Part shown: one piece after another, positions 1 to 8,799 of the stretch
Layout: every line of letters starts with the position of its first letter
Numbering within the stretch: position 1 is the first letter of the stretch
The notes under the pieces: generated by a model
Databases searched by the model: none
What the model was told of the DNA's origin: nothing
Seen by the model: only the letters and a program-made list of their open reading frames with translations
Made by a program: the position numbers and the translations under genes
Source: Chara braunii
Lineage: Eukaryota > Streptophyta > Charophyceae > Charales > Characeae
Assembly (NCBI GenBank): GCA_003427395.1
Contig: BFEA01000470.1
Location: 779,390-807,552 of the forward strand
Length of the DNA: 28,163 nucleotides
Reading direction: 5' to 3'

Positions 1-780
1 CCACCTTTCATCTGTGTATGTGTGTACGGGATCTGGGTATCGTCTATGAATGACCCAGACCCCACCATCTCATGATTGTATGTGTGTGGAGTGATGCCAT
101 GTAGGTCAGTCTACTTGAGTCAGTCTATGTGAGTCAGTTCGTTTATCAGACTTCCGCTGCATAAATGCTCATCCTATATTGGTTGATCTTTGGTTATGCC
201 CATACTCATTGAAGTATGCAACAAGGACAAACCACCACGTCTTCATGTCTGGAGTCATGGAAAGTCGAACTGTGAGCTGGCAGAGGATGGAGTCGAAGAG
301 CAATGAGGAGAGCGATGAGGAGAACCCTAAAGGCGGTGAACTTCAAGGGAGAGCGCATTGACTTGCCCCTCCAAGGGTGAAAGCGTCTCGAGTCGCGCTT
401 GCAAAGGTAAAAGAAGGGACGCAAGAATAACGCGAAGTTTCATGGGGTCCACAGGGTTCTGACCCTGGGCCGTCAGGTGGGTAGGCGCCTGAGAGACGGA
501 GGGCGCCGCGACAATCTCCTCAGTTCTAGCCCCGTCCGTAGGTAGTGGACGTATGAGGGTAGACATCTTCGGAGGTGGAGAAAGAGGTGGGGAAAGAGAT
601 GGGTTGTGGCATGGGGATAGGGGATCACCGGTGAGAGGGAGGGGACCGCGGGAGCGGAGTGGGTAGTCGTGAATCGGCTCGCCCTGTGACTAGCGGGTCG
701 CTCGTGAGAGGGTGGAGCGAATCCGATCGAGGGGGGAGGAGGTTCGGGTCCGGGGTGCCCGATGGGGGGGAAGCGGGAGA
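1..780. other. Unassigned non-coding DNA
   Basis: No ORF here looks like a protein. Near 104-145 a motif of about 16 bp built on gtcagtcta...gagtcag occurs about three times. From about 570 the plus strand becomes strongly G-rich and continues so to the telobox-like cluster. Nothing else is recognisable. Confidence 0.5.
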
Positions 781-796
781 GGAGGGGGGGTAGGAG

Positions 797-835
797 AACC
801 CTGAACCCTAGAAAAACCCTAAGAAAACCCTAACC
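797..835. repeat. Short telobox-like CCCTAA cluster
   Basis: Four degenerate units of the form aaccctgaaccctag, aaaaaccctaag and aaaaccctaacc follow one another. This resembles the plant telomere heptamer (TTTAGGG/CCCTAAA) or the promoter element called the telo-box. The units are irregular, so it is at most a degenerate interstitial telomeric trace or a chance A/C-rich stretch. A few TTAGGG-like units follow in the opposite sense near 845-860. Confidence 0.35.
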
Positions 836-879
836 GGAGTTTGGACGGTTAGGGTAGGGTAGCGGCGACCTAATCCAGA

Positions 880-1545
880 AAAGAAAATAGCGACCATGGA
901 AGAAAAAGAGAAAAAAAATAAAAACATAAAAATTTTGAGATACAAAAAAAAAAAAAAAAAACTAAGAATAATTAAAGAAATAAGTAAGCAAAATGTGAAG
1001 AGAGAAATAATATTTATTTTTTTGGAATTTTCGGCAGAATTTCCCTAACCCCCATGGGGTAAAAAATGTGCCAAGAGGAAGGGGAGACTAAGAGATGCAC
1101 ACTAAGTTTCAAAATGCCGCAAATGATAATTTTTCAAAAATAATAATAAATAAATAAATGAGGAGGTGGAGGAGAGTGAAGAGAAACTAAGTGTTGGATT
1201 TTTCAAAAATTTTGAAAGCATTTCATTATCCCCATGGGGTCCAAGTGTGCCGGCAAAAGATATGACTAAGTAAGATGGGAGAGAGTAGGGGGAAAAGAGA
1301 AAAATTTGGAGAGTTGCAATAACTAAGTCCTAAACAGATATAGAGGTGTCGAAGAAAAATTCAAAATAAAAATAAAAATAAAAATAAAAATAAACATAAA
1401 ATAAATCAGAAAAATGAGAAAGAACTTCAAAGAAGTAGATAAGACAATGCAAACTTTTTAGAAAAAAGAGAAAATTTAAATCAAAACAAAAAGACAAAAG
1501 AAGAAAAAACAGAAAATTTAAAGTTGGGGGTGAGGGGGCATGAAA
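880..1545. repeat. A-rich region with a degenerate 180-bp direct repeat
   Basis: The plus strand is very A-rich and has no coding signal. An ATTT...CCCCATGGGGT...TGTGCC block centred on 1051 recurs at 1231, exactly 180 bp later. Looser matches lie on both sides (gtgaagagagaaa at about 995 and gtgaagagaaact at about 1176). An (AAAAAT)n microsatellite lies at about 1362-1401. Two diverged copies are not enough to call a satellite array. Confidence 0.45.
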
Positions 1546-1815
1546 AAGTGATGGAGAAAAAGAGAAATAGGCGAGGAAGAGAAAAAGGTTGGAGTATGGG
1601 AGGGGGGGGGATGATTGGGTTGTAGTTGGGGGAGGGAAGGGGGAGAGTAGGGTGAGAGAATGAAAGAGAAAGTGATGAGAAAAGTGAGGAGTAGAAGAGA
1701 TTAGTAGAAGATGGTGAGTGAGAAGGGGAGGGGAGAAAAATATGGTAGAAGATGAATGAAGAGAGATGTAAGAGGAAGGTGAAGTAGTGGTGGAGGTAGA
1801 AGAGGTGATGAGATG
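1545..1815. repeat. Polypurine (G/A) tract on the plus strand
   Basis: About 270 bp is nearly all purine on the plus strand, with irregular gagaaa, ggggag and agtgag words. It gives a long Ser/Pro/Leu/Phe low-complexity reading frame on the minus strand (1330-1935) that matches no family. I treat it as simple-sequence DNA, not a gene. Confidence 0.6.
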
Positions 1816-1854
1816 GTGTAGGGGAGAGCGTGCCACACATTGGGGACATATATA

Positions 1855-1930
1855 GAGTTTGGCCAGTGTGGTAAGGTGTTGGGAATGCACATTTGTGGCT
1901 GGCAACTGCCCAGGTTCAAACCTTAGCAGC
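1855..1930 (+). repeat. tRNA-like SINE head (pol III A and B boxes)
   Basis: An A-box-like stretch (TTTGGCCAGTGTGGTAAGG) is followed about 45 bp later by a B-box-like stretch (AGGTTCAAACC). The spacing and sequence resemble a Leu/Ser-type tRNA gene. The acceptor stem does not pair convincingly, so this is more likely the tRNA-derived head of a SINE or a tRNA pseudogene than a functional tRNA. No A-tail could be assigned. Confidence 0.45.
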
Positions 1931-2144
1931 AACATGCATCCAGGATCTTGATAGACATAACCTGCGCGCGGGGTGGGGCAGCGTGGGCATGTGGCGCTCT
2001 CTCTTTTCTCGTCACCTTTAGCTCCGTTGTCGCTGCACTTTTCCCCGCTTTTTTCGTATGAAAACAGCCAAAAACAGGCAACCCCCCCCTGTCGGGCTTA
2101 CACCATGTTTCGGGCCGTGGTAGGTGGGAGCAGGGAACGTTCCT

Positions 2145-2156
2145 GCTCTGATACCA
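2145..2156 (-). other. LTR-retrotransposon primer-binding site (initiator Met tRNA)
   Basis: The minus strand reads TGGTATCAGAGC, the standard plant PBS complementary to the 3' end of initiator-Met tRNA. It lies one base after a CACA end, exactly where a PBS follows a 5' LTR. No gag or pol reading frame follows on the minus strand toward lower coordinates, so the internal region is truncated or decayed. Confidence 0.7.
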
Positions 2157-2157
2157 G

Positions 2158-2391
2158 TGTGAGGGACCTGCCGGGATGGAGACGGAGGGTTGAGGAAGGA
2201 GGACATGGAGATGGAGCTGGAAGGGACGGTGCAGCTCCGGCGCAGACTCAACACGCGCGTACTCCAAAACGTGCGGAATGAAGAATGAATCGAAAACAGA
2301 CAACAGCTGGGGTATACCCCCAGCAGACTGACTGGACTGGACTGGTACCGACGGTGGTAACGGGCAGGACTAACTGGACTGGAACAACACA
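2158..2391 (-). mobile_element. Probable 5' LTR, about 234 bp, minus strand
   Basis: On the minus strand this segment begins TGTG at 2391 and ends CACA at 2158, one base before the Met-tRNA PBS. TG...CA ends are usual for LTRs. The 3' LTR is not in the window, so the 5' boundary is inferred from the terminal inverted TGTG/CACA alone. The segment contains short ctggact repeats and a small palindrome (about 2305-2325). It is either a short-LTR Copia-like or TRIM-like element, or a fragment of one. Confidence 0.5.
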
Positions 2392-2589
2392 TGGCCGGTG
2401 GGGTCAGGCCACAGCCTGGTCCCACAGGCCGAAAAGGCAAATAGCCCGATAGGCCCTGGCTGTAGGCCAGGGCAGATAGAGGCCCGCTGCAACCAGGAAT
2501 CCTGGCCCCCAGACAGTTGGGGCGCCCACCGCCCCCAAACTTGTAATCGGCAGCGACCAGAGCCCTGCCAACCGAACATCAGCGAGAGC

Positions 2590-2662
2590 TAACAGACTTG
2601 AACCTGCAACCTTCCCATTGCAACGCCAGAGCTCTAACCCACTGACCTACCACGCTTGTCCC
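2590..2662 (-). repeat. tRNA-like SINE head, minus strand
   Basis: The minus strand carries an A-box-like GGTAGGTCAGTGGGTTAGAGC, then a B-box-like GGTTGCAGGTTCAAGTC about 35 bp on. The T-stem has decayed and the acceptor does not pair, so a SINE head or tRNA pseudogene is more likely than a working tRNA. The same general plan (GTAGCTCAGTGGTTAGAGC ... GGTTGCGGGTTCAA) occurs at 15588, which suggests one SINE family. Confidence 0.5.
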
Positions 2663-2664
2663 TT

Positions 2665-3540
2665 TTAGGAACAGTGTCACTGTTCAGGAAACAAATAAAG
2701 GAACGGAACCATTTCCACCTCAATAGAATGGGCCATGGCCTGTAAGGAAAACAATTCAGGATTACAAAAGGGGGAGGTGAGGAAAGGGAAAGAAACTATC
2801 CAGATCACAGAGGGGCTTGCAGAGGAGAGAACTATGGGTGACGTGTCACTGAGAAGATATTGGGTGAGGGAGGAGAAGCAGAGAGAATGACAAAGCAGAC
2901 AGCTCCAAAAGATTCTTGAGATGCACAGAAAACCACGGATCACAGGACACATATGCTCACCTCCTCTCCTTTGGAAGAAGATTTTTATCTGGATTTTGTG
3001 TAGGGGTTGGGAAAAGCCAGATTCTGTCTTTTCTTCCTCTCCCCTCCTCCCTTTATTTATAATATTTCCGTAGTTCTTTTCCATGTGATATTATAACCCA
3101 GATGTATCATTAGTGCCATTCTGTCATAGAATGGGACAAAAGGCCTACTCACTTTGGCTTCCGAGAAACGGCCCTGAGGTCACATTTTGGATGTAGAGGC
3201 GTTCCTGCAATGGGTCCAATGCATAAATTATGGGGGCGGAAAAACTGTCAGAGCGCCGCAGAAGGCCCCAAATCACTGGCAATTTAATGCACACAACCTC
3301 AATTGCCTGCATATTCAGTCAACTTCGTCCCGATTTAAATGTGCCCTCAAAGCATACTCGCTCTAGGACGTTTCTTTTTTGGTGAAACTACGCGGGAATC
3401 ACAGAAACGAGTTATAATTGCACTATGGGCCAAGATACAGTTTCGAATTGCAGCTCGGGCAATGTATACAACCCACCTTTCTGGCCAGGTAGGTGGCCGA
3501 ACTGAAATTGCAAACTGTATCAAGAGCAGGCACCACTAGC
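2665..3540. other. Unassigned stretch
   Basis: No recognisable gene. The longest frame (2677-3084, minus) has no family features and uneven composition. No tandem repeat or terminal repeat was seen. Confidence 0.4.
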
Positions 3541-3544
3541 ATTC

Positions 3545-3618
3545 TCGGAGAGGCTCCATCTATTGGTGGGGACCAGCACCTGCTGGAAACCGGGTCCAGC
3601 GTCCCTTATATGTAATGA
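3545..3618 (-). repeat. Dispersed LINE-tail-like repeat, copy 1
   Basis: The plus strand carries GCTCCATCTATTGGTGGGGA, a CAGCACCTGCTGGAAACCGG core and then GTCCAGCGTCCC. Similar segments are at 8590, 12129 and 4170 (same sense) and 5860 (opposite sense). The 4170 copy lies in the 3' UTR of a minus-strand LINE, so this is probably a tail fragment of that family or a SINE sharing the tail. No poly-A is attached here. Confidence 0.6.
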
Positions 3619-4108
3619 ATGTTACACTATAGGATGTCCTTGACTGAATAGGGGAAGTTGTGATTTGCCCTTAGAGCGTGTTCAGACTGGGGGGTTCTTG
3701 ATTGAATGTGAACCCTGTTGCGGCCAGATAAATTGTTGGAATGCCCTCAGTTTCTCAATTTTGACGGCATATATTCGCACCAGGACACTTTCTTGACTCA
3801 GCCATGACCGTAATTGCCGTCAGATACAATCCTTGAGAGCCATGATTGTGGACACATACATTCCGGAAAGTGCTAGCATGAGTAGGCGCTGAGGCAGATT
3901 CTTTCTGTTGCTTTTTTTTTTTTTTTTTCCTTTTTTTTTTTTTTTGCCCAAACAATTCACTTACCTGTCAAGCTGGACAGAACGTTAGATGAAAAAGAAA
4001 TGTTATTTTTGTGGTGCTGCCGCAGCCCACGTCAGGCCTGTCATTCCTAGATGTGCTTCCTCTGCTGGGTTTACAAAAAGCTCGATGTTGCACTAAATTA
4101 GGGCATGC

Positions 4109-4110
<2 letters not shown>
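3619..4110. other. Unassigned stretch with poly-T tracts
   Basis: No gene is recognisable. An interrupted T run lies at about 3911-3945 and could be the minus-strand poly-A tail of an unidentified retroposon. The minus-strand frame through it encodes only a poly-Lys run and is discounted. Confidence 0.4.
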
Positions 4111-4148
<38 letters not shown>

Positions 4149-4533
4149 CTGCTCATTTGATTATACGAGCTGGGAAACGGGCCCAGCGTCCCTCACATCA
4201 ATAGCCGCAGCCACAGGGATGAGCCAGGCACTCCGGCCAGGCTTAACCCCACCGCACGTAACTTTTGCCAGCTCTCAGAAGGCCAATGTTCATGTCACAC
4301 TGCCGGCTCGCAGTCCGTTATAAAACTATGTCATTAAACCATCTCATCTATCTACACTCTATCTACACTCTATCTACGCTGTATCTATCTATCTGCACTC
4401 TGTCTGTGCTCTGTCTGCACAGTCTGCACAGTCTGCACAGTTAAAGAATGAACTCTTACTCAACTCTTACTCCTTCAGCTATCTTCTTATCTTACAACTC
4501 TCCATAATCTGCACACACTACAGCTATTCACAG
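4111..4533 (-). mobile_element. LINE 3' UTR with poly-A tail, minus strand
   Basis: Following the truncated LINE reading frame, the minus strand runs through a TAGATAGAGTG-type microsatellite (about 4345-4440). It then passes a GGACGCTGGGCCCG block shared with other copies in this window and ends in 34 A residues (T run 4111-4144 on the plus strand). Poly-A at the 3' end is typical of L1-type retroposition. The target duplication was not identified. Confidence 0.65.
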
Positions 4534-5250
4534 CTATTCACAGAAAAAATGATGAAAATCTAACTTCTGGCGGCTTCCCTGGGGTTGAGTCACCGTCAGC
4601 AGTCCCGCATATGCCCCCCATCTGCTTGTGAACAGCTTGAGAGACTTCGCAGAGTATCCTTTTTTTTGGACTTTGTATTCCCAATCTGCCAGAATCGCCA
4701 TCGGTGGCGTCAGACGTTCCCCCCTTCTCACCGCTGAGTTTCGCAATGTCCAGAGAGTCCACAGTATAGCTCCTCTGATTGTCTCCTCAGCATAACAAAG
4801 TCGTTCGTTCTGTTGGGATCTTCGAGAGGCTGTCCCCATAAGTACAAACTGGTCTGTCCACCACCGAGTATGGGGTTCCGGAACCGGCACTGAACCGCCC
4901 CTCCACCAGGCCCAAAAAGGCTGAGAAAGCTCACAAAGCAGAGCAAAGTGGTGTAGATCTTCCACTCTTGTCCCCGGCCATATTTCACATCGTGGATCCG
5001 CTTTGGAAGTTCGTCCGGAGCACCAGGCTGCCACTGGAAGTGCCTGGTGCATCATCAGCCACAAGAGGCTCGCATGCTTCACAGCTGCCAAATCCATCAA
5101 TATTTTCCAAAAATGTGGCAATGCTTCCACTATGCGCACCAGCGAGTCTTGTATCCAGTTTGTAGTCATCCATCTGTTGGCCACCTTCCAATTGATGTCA
5201 ATCTCTGGTGTCGCCAGCTGATAGCCCAATTTAGTTGAGTATTGATGCAT
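4534..5250 (-). pseudogene. LINE ORF2 C-terminal fragment (zf-RVT region)
   Basis: This 238-residue minus-strand frame looks like the region after the reverse transcriptase in plant and charophyte LINE ORF2 proteins. Residues 58-116 have the zf-RVT pattern: a hydrophobic helix (LLWLMMHQALP), Cys88, a Glu-Asp-Leu-His-His motif at 97-101, Cys106 and a Trp-rich segment (FWAWW, 112-116). The usual second Cys of the first pair is replaced (CEIW). The endonuclease and RT domains are absent, so this is a 5'-truncated copy. The frame runs into a 3' UTR and poly-A on the same strand, as expected for target-primed reverse transcription. The ATG at 5250 is only the first Met left in the frame, not a true start. 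The family is well supported; the clade is not established. Confidence 0.65.
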
Positions 5251-5855
5251 TGGTATCAGTTGATGTCTCTATTTCGGATTCTTCCATGCCCAGTTTCTCG
5301 GGTCCACTGGCAATTGGTATGCAGGAAGGGATAGGCAATACGGTCTATAACTATCACTGTGCTCCAACACACAGACTGGAGTCAGGTTTGCAAGAGGGGG
5401 GATCGGTAACTGTTGTGGAGCGACTGTAAGTTCGCCCCCCATTTCTGTCCTTCCTCTATGGGTCTCCCAACAGGAAAACTGAATGTCGGCCACTGGTGAA
5501 TGATGCTTAGGTAGTTAAGGATTAATTAGTGACAAATTCGACATTAGATAAGGGTCGATTTTCACATTATATTAGGGTTATTGAATAGGATACGGGTGAG
5601 TGTGTAACGTTGCTGAATTGACAGCTACTGTAGATTGTAAGATGGCTTTGTTTTCGGTGTTTTTTCTGCTCGTTCTGTTGTGTGTGAAGCTGCAGTAGGG
5701 GATGGGTTCGACCGAAAGTGCCTTGTCCAGCCCCGTATGGCCGCGGCAAATATGTGAGGGGCGCTGGGCCCATTTCCCAGCTTATATTGGAATATACATC
5801 TTTTTCTCTGGAAAACGAAAATTGTCAAAAAAAAAAAAAAAAGGAGTAACTTGCT
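5251..5855. other. Unassigned stretch
   Basis: Several short overlapping frames occur but none resembles a known domain. An A run lies at 5827-5842, just before the next dispersed repeat. No terminal or tandem repeats were seen. Confidence 0.4.
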
Positions 5856-5859
5856 GCTT

Positions 5860-5949
5860 GCAGGTGCAGCTCCCCAACACTAGATGGAGCCTCACAAGTA
5901 GAAGGGGCCTACAGCACTGTGACTTCAAAAAAAAAAAAAAAAAAAAAAA
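5860..5949 (+). repeat. Dispersed LINE-tail-like repeat, copy 2, with A tail
   Basis: GCAGGTGCAGCTCCCC and then CACTAGATGGAGCC are the reverse complement of the motif at 3553-3590. The segment ends in 23 A residues (5927-5949) on the plus strand. A tail on the side predicted from the other copies supports retroposition. Its 5' limit is unclear; another A run at 5827-5842 precedes it. Confidence 0.55.
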
Positions 5950-6313
5950 GGATAGCACTGGGACTTTCCCCAAGGCTGTAGGCAGCTCTTTTTTTTTACC
6001 TTTCAAAAAGCTGTCGTCTCCTCATTGGGGGACATATAAAAAAAGAAATTGTGCCCATATTTTTTTTGTGCCCTTTCAGCCTCTTTTTTTCTCCTTTTTC
6101 TTTCTCTTTTTTGCTAGGGCAATGGCCTTGAGTAATCCTCATCGAGCTGAGCAGCCCCAGGTAATTCAGAATTATTTTATTCTGTTCATCTGATCACAGC
6201 TGGATTCCAACTCTGGTCTGTATTTGGTGTACCAACCTAGCTAGGCCCGTTGGTGTATCCTTTTCAAAGCAAAGGGTTGGGAGGAAGCACATGCAAGACT
6301 TTTTCTTTTATAA

Positions 6314-6706
6314 TTATTATTAGGGAAAACTGTTGAAATGCCCCTGAAAGTTGGGGTATTTCATCAGATACCCCTAAAAGGCAGGGGTATGGCAAAATGC
6401 CCCTGGATAAAATACCCCACTTGCCAATTGGACCTGTCATCTTTGGCATATACCCCTACAAGGCCCTGGGCAACTTGTCTATATGCCCCGGTATATATGG
6501 CTGTTGGCCCCTGCAGATGCCAGATGGCACAAAAAATGTGGCGGCCCCTCTAGCCTGGGGCCAAGGGCATATGGAGAAGTTGCCAATGCCCGGGACAGGG
6601 GCATACGCAAAAGTTGAGGGCATTTCCGCATACCTCTGTGTTTTAGGGGTATCTAACGAAATAACCAAACTTTGAGGGGTATTTCAACAATTTTCCCTTA
6701 TTATTA
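6314..6706. mobile_element. Non-autonomous Mutator-like foldback element (MITE) with 9-bp TSD
   Basis: The element spans 6323-6697 (375 bp) and begins GGGAAAACTGTTGAAATGCC. The reverse complement of its end begins GGGAAAATTGTTGAAATACC. Similarity between the two ends runs over at least 85 bp at about 80 percent by eye. Weaker palindromy continues inward: a GGGCAACTTGTCTATATGCCCC-type segment is mirrored as GGGCATATGGAGAAGTTGCC. The flanks are TTATTATTA at 6314-6322 and TTATTATTA at 6698-6706, which fits a 9-bp target duplication, although the flank is itself a TTA microsatellite. Long TIRs starting GGG plus a 9-bp duplication match plant Mutator-like elements. There is no transposase, so it is non-autonomous. 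Confidence 0.75.
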
Positions 6707-6709
6707 TTA

Positions 6710-7570
6710 TTTTTTAAACCTCTCTTGTAGGTGTTAGGCGGTGTTTGCAGCCAGGAGGCTGCACTTGTGTGGGTTGCATTTTTGTCGTTTCATGTTCTTT
6801 CTGTTTTGGGTAGGTCGTGCAGTACAGCTTTGCTAGGACGGGTTCGTTTGGGGTCTTCAACAGCAGAAAATAGGGTCCGGTCGCAGTCGTCCCTAAGACC
6901 GGTTATAGGGCAGGTTATCTTGTCAACGTCGTTGGAATTTAGTCTAGGGCGCCGCCCATTGTTTCCCTTTTGAGCGATAGAGTTTTTTCCCGTTGCGAAC
7001 TGGGGGTGGGCGATTTGGGTCTGGGCCGTTTCCGCTTTTGTTTTTCATCTCTTCTACTGCATCTTCCCAGAAATACAGTATCGAAGCATTCTGTTGTTTA
7101 CTACGACCAAGTAGTGAAATGAAATAGAGAACGGACTGCCCTGCCTTGTTGGCAGGGCTTACTAAGAAAAGGAAAGAAAGGAAAAAACGTACTTACCTTT
7201 GCCCCGAGAGCCGTGGAGATCTAGGGCCTTGCTCCACTACTGATCAAATGTGCAAAGTGAGCATGAATCTTCTTGTACAACATAGGTAGATACACTGCTA
7301 GACAGTGCTAGTAGTTTAGAGCTTGAAATACCCTTTTGCCTGGCCGTGTGTGGGGTGGTACAGCCCTCAGTAGCTTGCTATTTGTTTTTCAGTTTCTTTT
7401 TCTTTTTTTGTTCTCCTGCGATCCAAGAATCTCGGCTCTTTACCCGGGACTCCCTGTCCATCCATTCGGGTCCTGGGTTCGATACCCACTGGTCTCCTGT
7501 AGCTTCCTCGGAAGCTTAGCGCCCGCCACCTAGAGATAGCCCATTGGTTCCCCCGAGCGGCATTTAGCAG
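6710..7570. other. Unassigned stretch with a lone B-box-like motif
   Basis: No gene is recognisable. GGTTCGATACC at 7476-7486 matches the pol III B box exactly, but no good A box lies at the right distance upstream. It may be the remnant of a SINE. Confidence 0.35.
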
Positions 7571-7573
7571 TGG

Positions 7574-7671
7574 CTGCTGATGTTCGTAAGGGGAGAGGAC
7601 CGGAGGAGAGGTACAGCGCTGACTGCTGATGTTCGCAGGGGGAGGGGATCAGAGGGGAGGTACATCGACTG
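7574..7671. repeat. 49-bp tandem duplication
   Basis: CTGCTGATGTTCG followed by a G-rich segment and GAGGTACA occurs at 7574 and again at 7623, period 49. The copies differ at several positions, so the duplication is not recent. Confidence 0.65.
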
Positions 7672-7873
7672 GCCCATCGAAGAACCTCGGTCCTGATGCT
7701 ACCGGCTGACCCCTGTCCGGTATCGCCCACCTGCAGATCGGGTGCAGTTCCCGCAGGTCAGCGCGTGCAGGGCATTTGTAGGCTCGGCATCAATAACTGA
7801 GAAAGGTACTGGTGGTATACAGCTGCGACTTTCGGGGTGCATGAGCCTGGGGTGCTAGTACAAATTCAGTCAA

Positions 7874-8188
7874 GTGGAAATGTCACGTTTTTTTCATTTG
7901 GCTGGCCGTATATGCGGCGCAACTTGCGGAAGCACTGGTGGTTTAAACATGCTACTGCAAGCCTATGGGGCTCGCCACACCACTGTTGAAAACACGATGT
8001 TCGATAGTTTATCTTGGTCACACAGCCTGTCGAAATTGGAGACGGGAGGGAATTCCGTAACTTGTCAGGGAATGCTTCTCGACACCTCCTTTCGAAAGTT
8101 GTTGAATCCCCAGCCTGCTACTCCCATGTTTACAACAGTCCTCGGCTGCGCCATCGACTTCTCCTCGAAATTTGGTGAGTGGGCGTGA
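7874..8188 (+). other. Weak ORF, 104 residues, unknown
   Basis: The frame has even amino-acid composition and no low-complexity run, but I recognise no domain. It is crossed near its end by GGTGAGT at about 8173, which would make a good splice donor, so it could be an exon. Its length is within what chance allows. Confidence 0.15.
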
Positions 8189-8580
8189 GGTCGGGATGGA
8201 CTAACGCTTGTCGTACCCTCAGACGCGTTCGTCTTTTTCCATCTTGCATTCACAAGTGCGTCCATTCTACAGTGCTGTGTGGCTAAAGGGGGGCAAACTG
8301 TCAAAGGGAGGCTGTCAAATTTATTCTGACAGCTGTCAAGTTTTTTTGCCTTTCTACAGTGGTGCGCCGAGCCCCTACATGAGGAATGCACTTCTAGGTA
8401 TGAGGAATGCCTTTCGCAACGATTGACCCTCGGCCTACCAAATCCAGAAGGCTGCCCATCCCCCACTTCATAAGACCTTTGCCAGGCTTACTGTCTAGAA
8501 CAGAAAACATGCTACCCAAATGGCTGCGTCTCTGCGTCAAACGCGGTATAACACTTGGTAAGAGCAATCACTGTTAGCAC

Positions 8581-8635
8581 CCCCAGGAAGACTCCATCCA
8601 TTGGTGGGGAGTATCACCTGTTGGGAAACGGGGGT
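8581..8635 (-). repeat. Dispersed LINE-tail-like repeat, copy 3
   Basis: GACTCCATCCATTGGTGGGG is followed by a diverged CACCTGTTGGGAAACGGGGG, matching the 3553-3597 copy with scattered substitutions. No A tail is attached. Similarity to the 3.5-kb copy continues a short way on the other side of GGAGTC. Confidence 0.55.
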
Positions 8636-8761
8636 GCCATTTACGACCGTTTCTGAGATTTGTCTGAGAAGCATGAATACCCGTCTGCCACCATTCATTA
8701 CCCTGAGTACCAGCGGATTGACTGAACACACATGGGGCCTCGTTAGACATACGAGTTCCTT

Positions 8762-8789
8762 GAGCCACAAGGAAATTTCCTTGTGGCTC
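8762..8789. repeat. Perfect 28-bp palindrome
   Basis: GAGCCACAAGGAAA is followed directly by its exact reverse complement, with no spacer. Outside it, cctt on the left and aagg on the right extend the symmetry after a two-base bulge. It could form a cruciform or be an inverted-repeat junction. Confidence 0.85.
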
Positions 8790-8799
8790 TTAAGGGAAA

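Noticed and set aside
797-835. True telomere or chromosome end
   Set aside because: Only four irregular units are present, with ordinary sequence on both sides.
1330-1935. 201-residue minus-strand ORF rich in Ser, Pro, Leu and Phe
   Set aside because: It is the complement of a polypurine tract, so the composition alone explains it.
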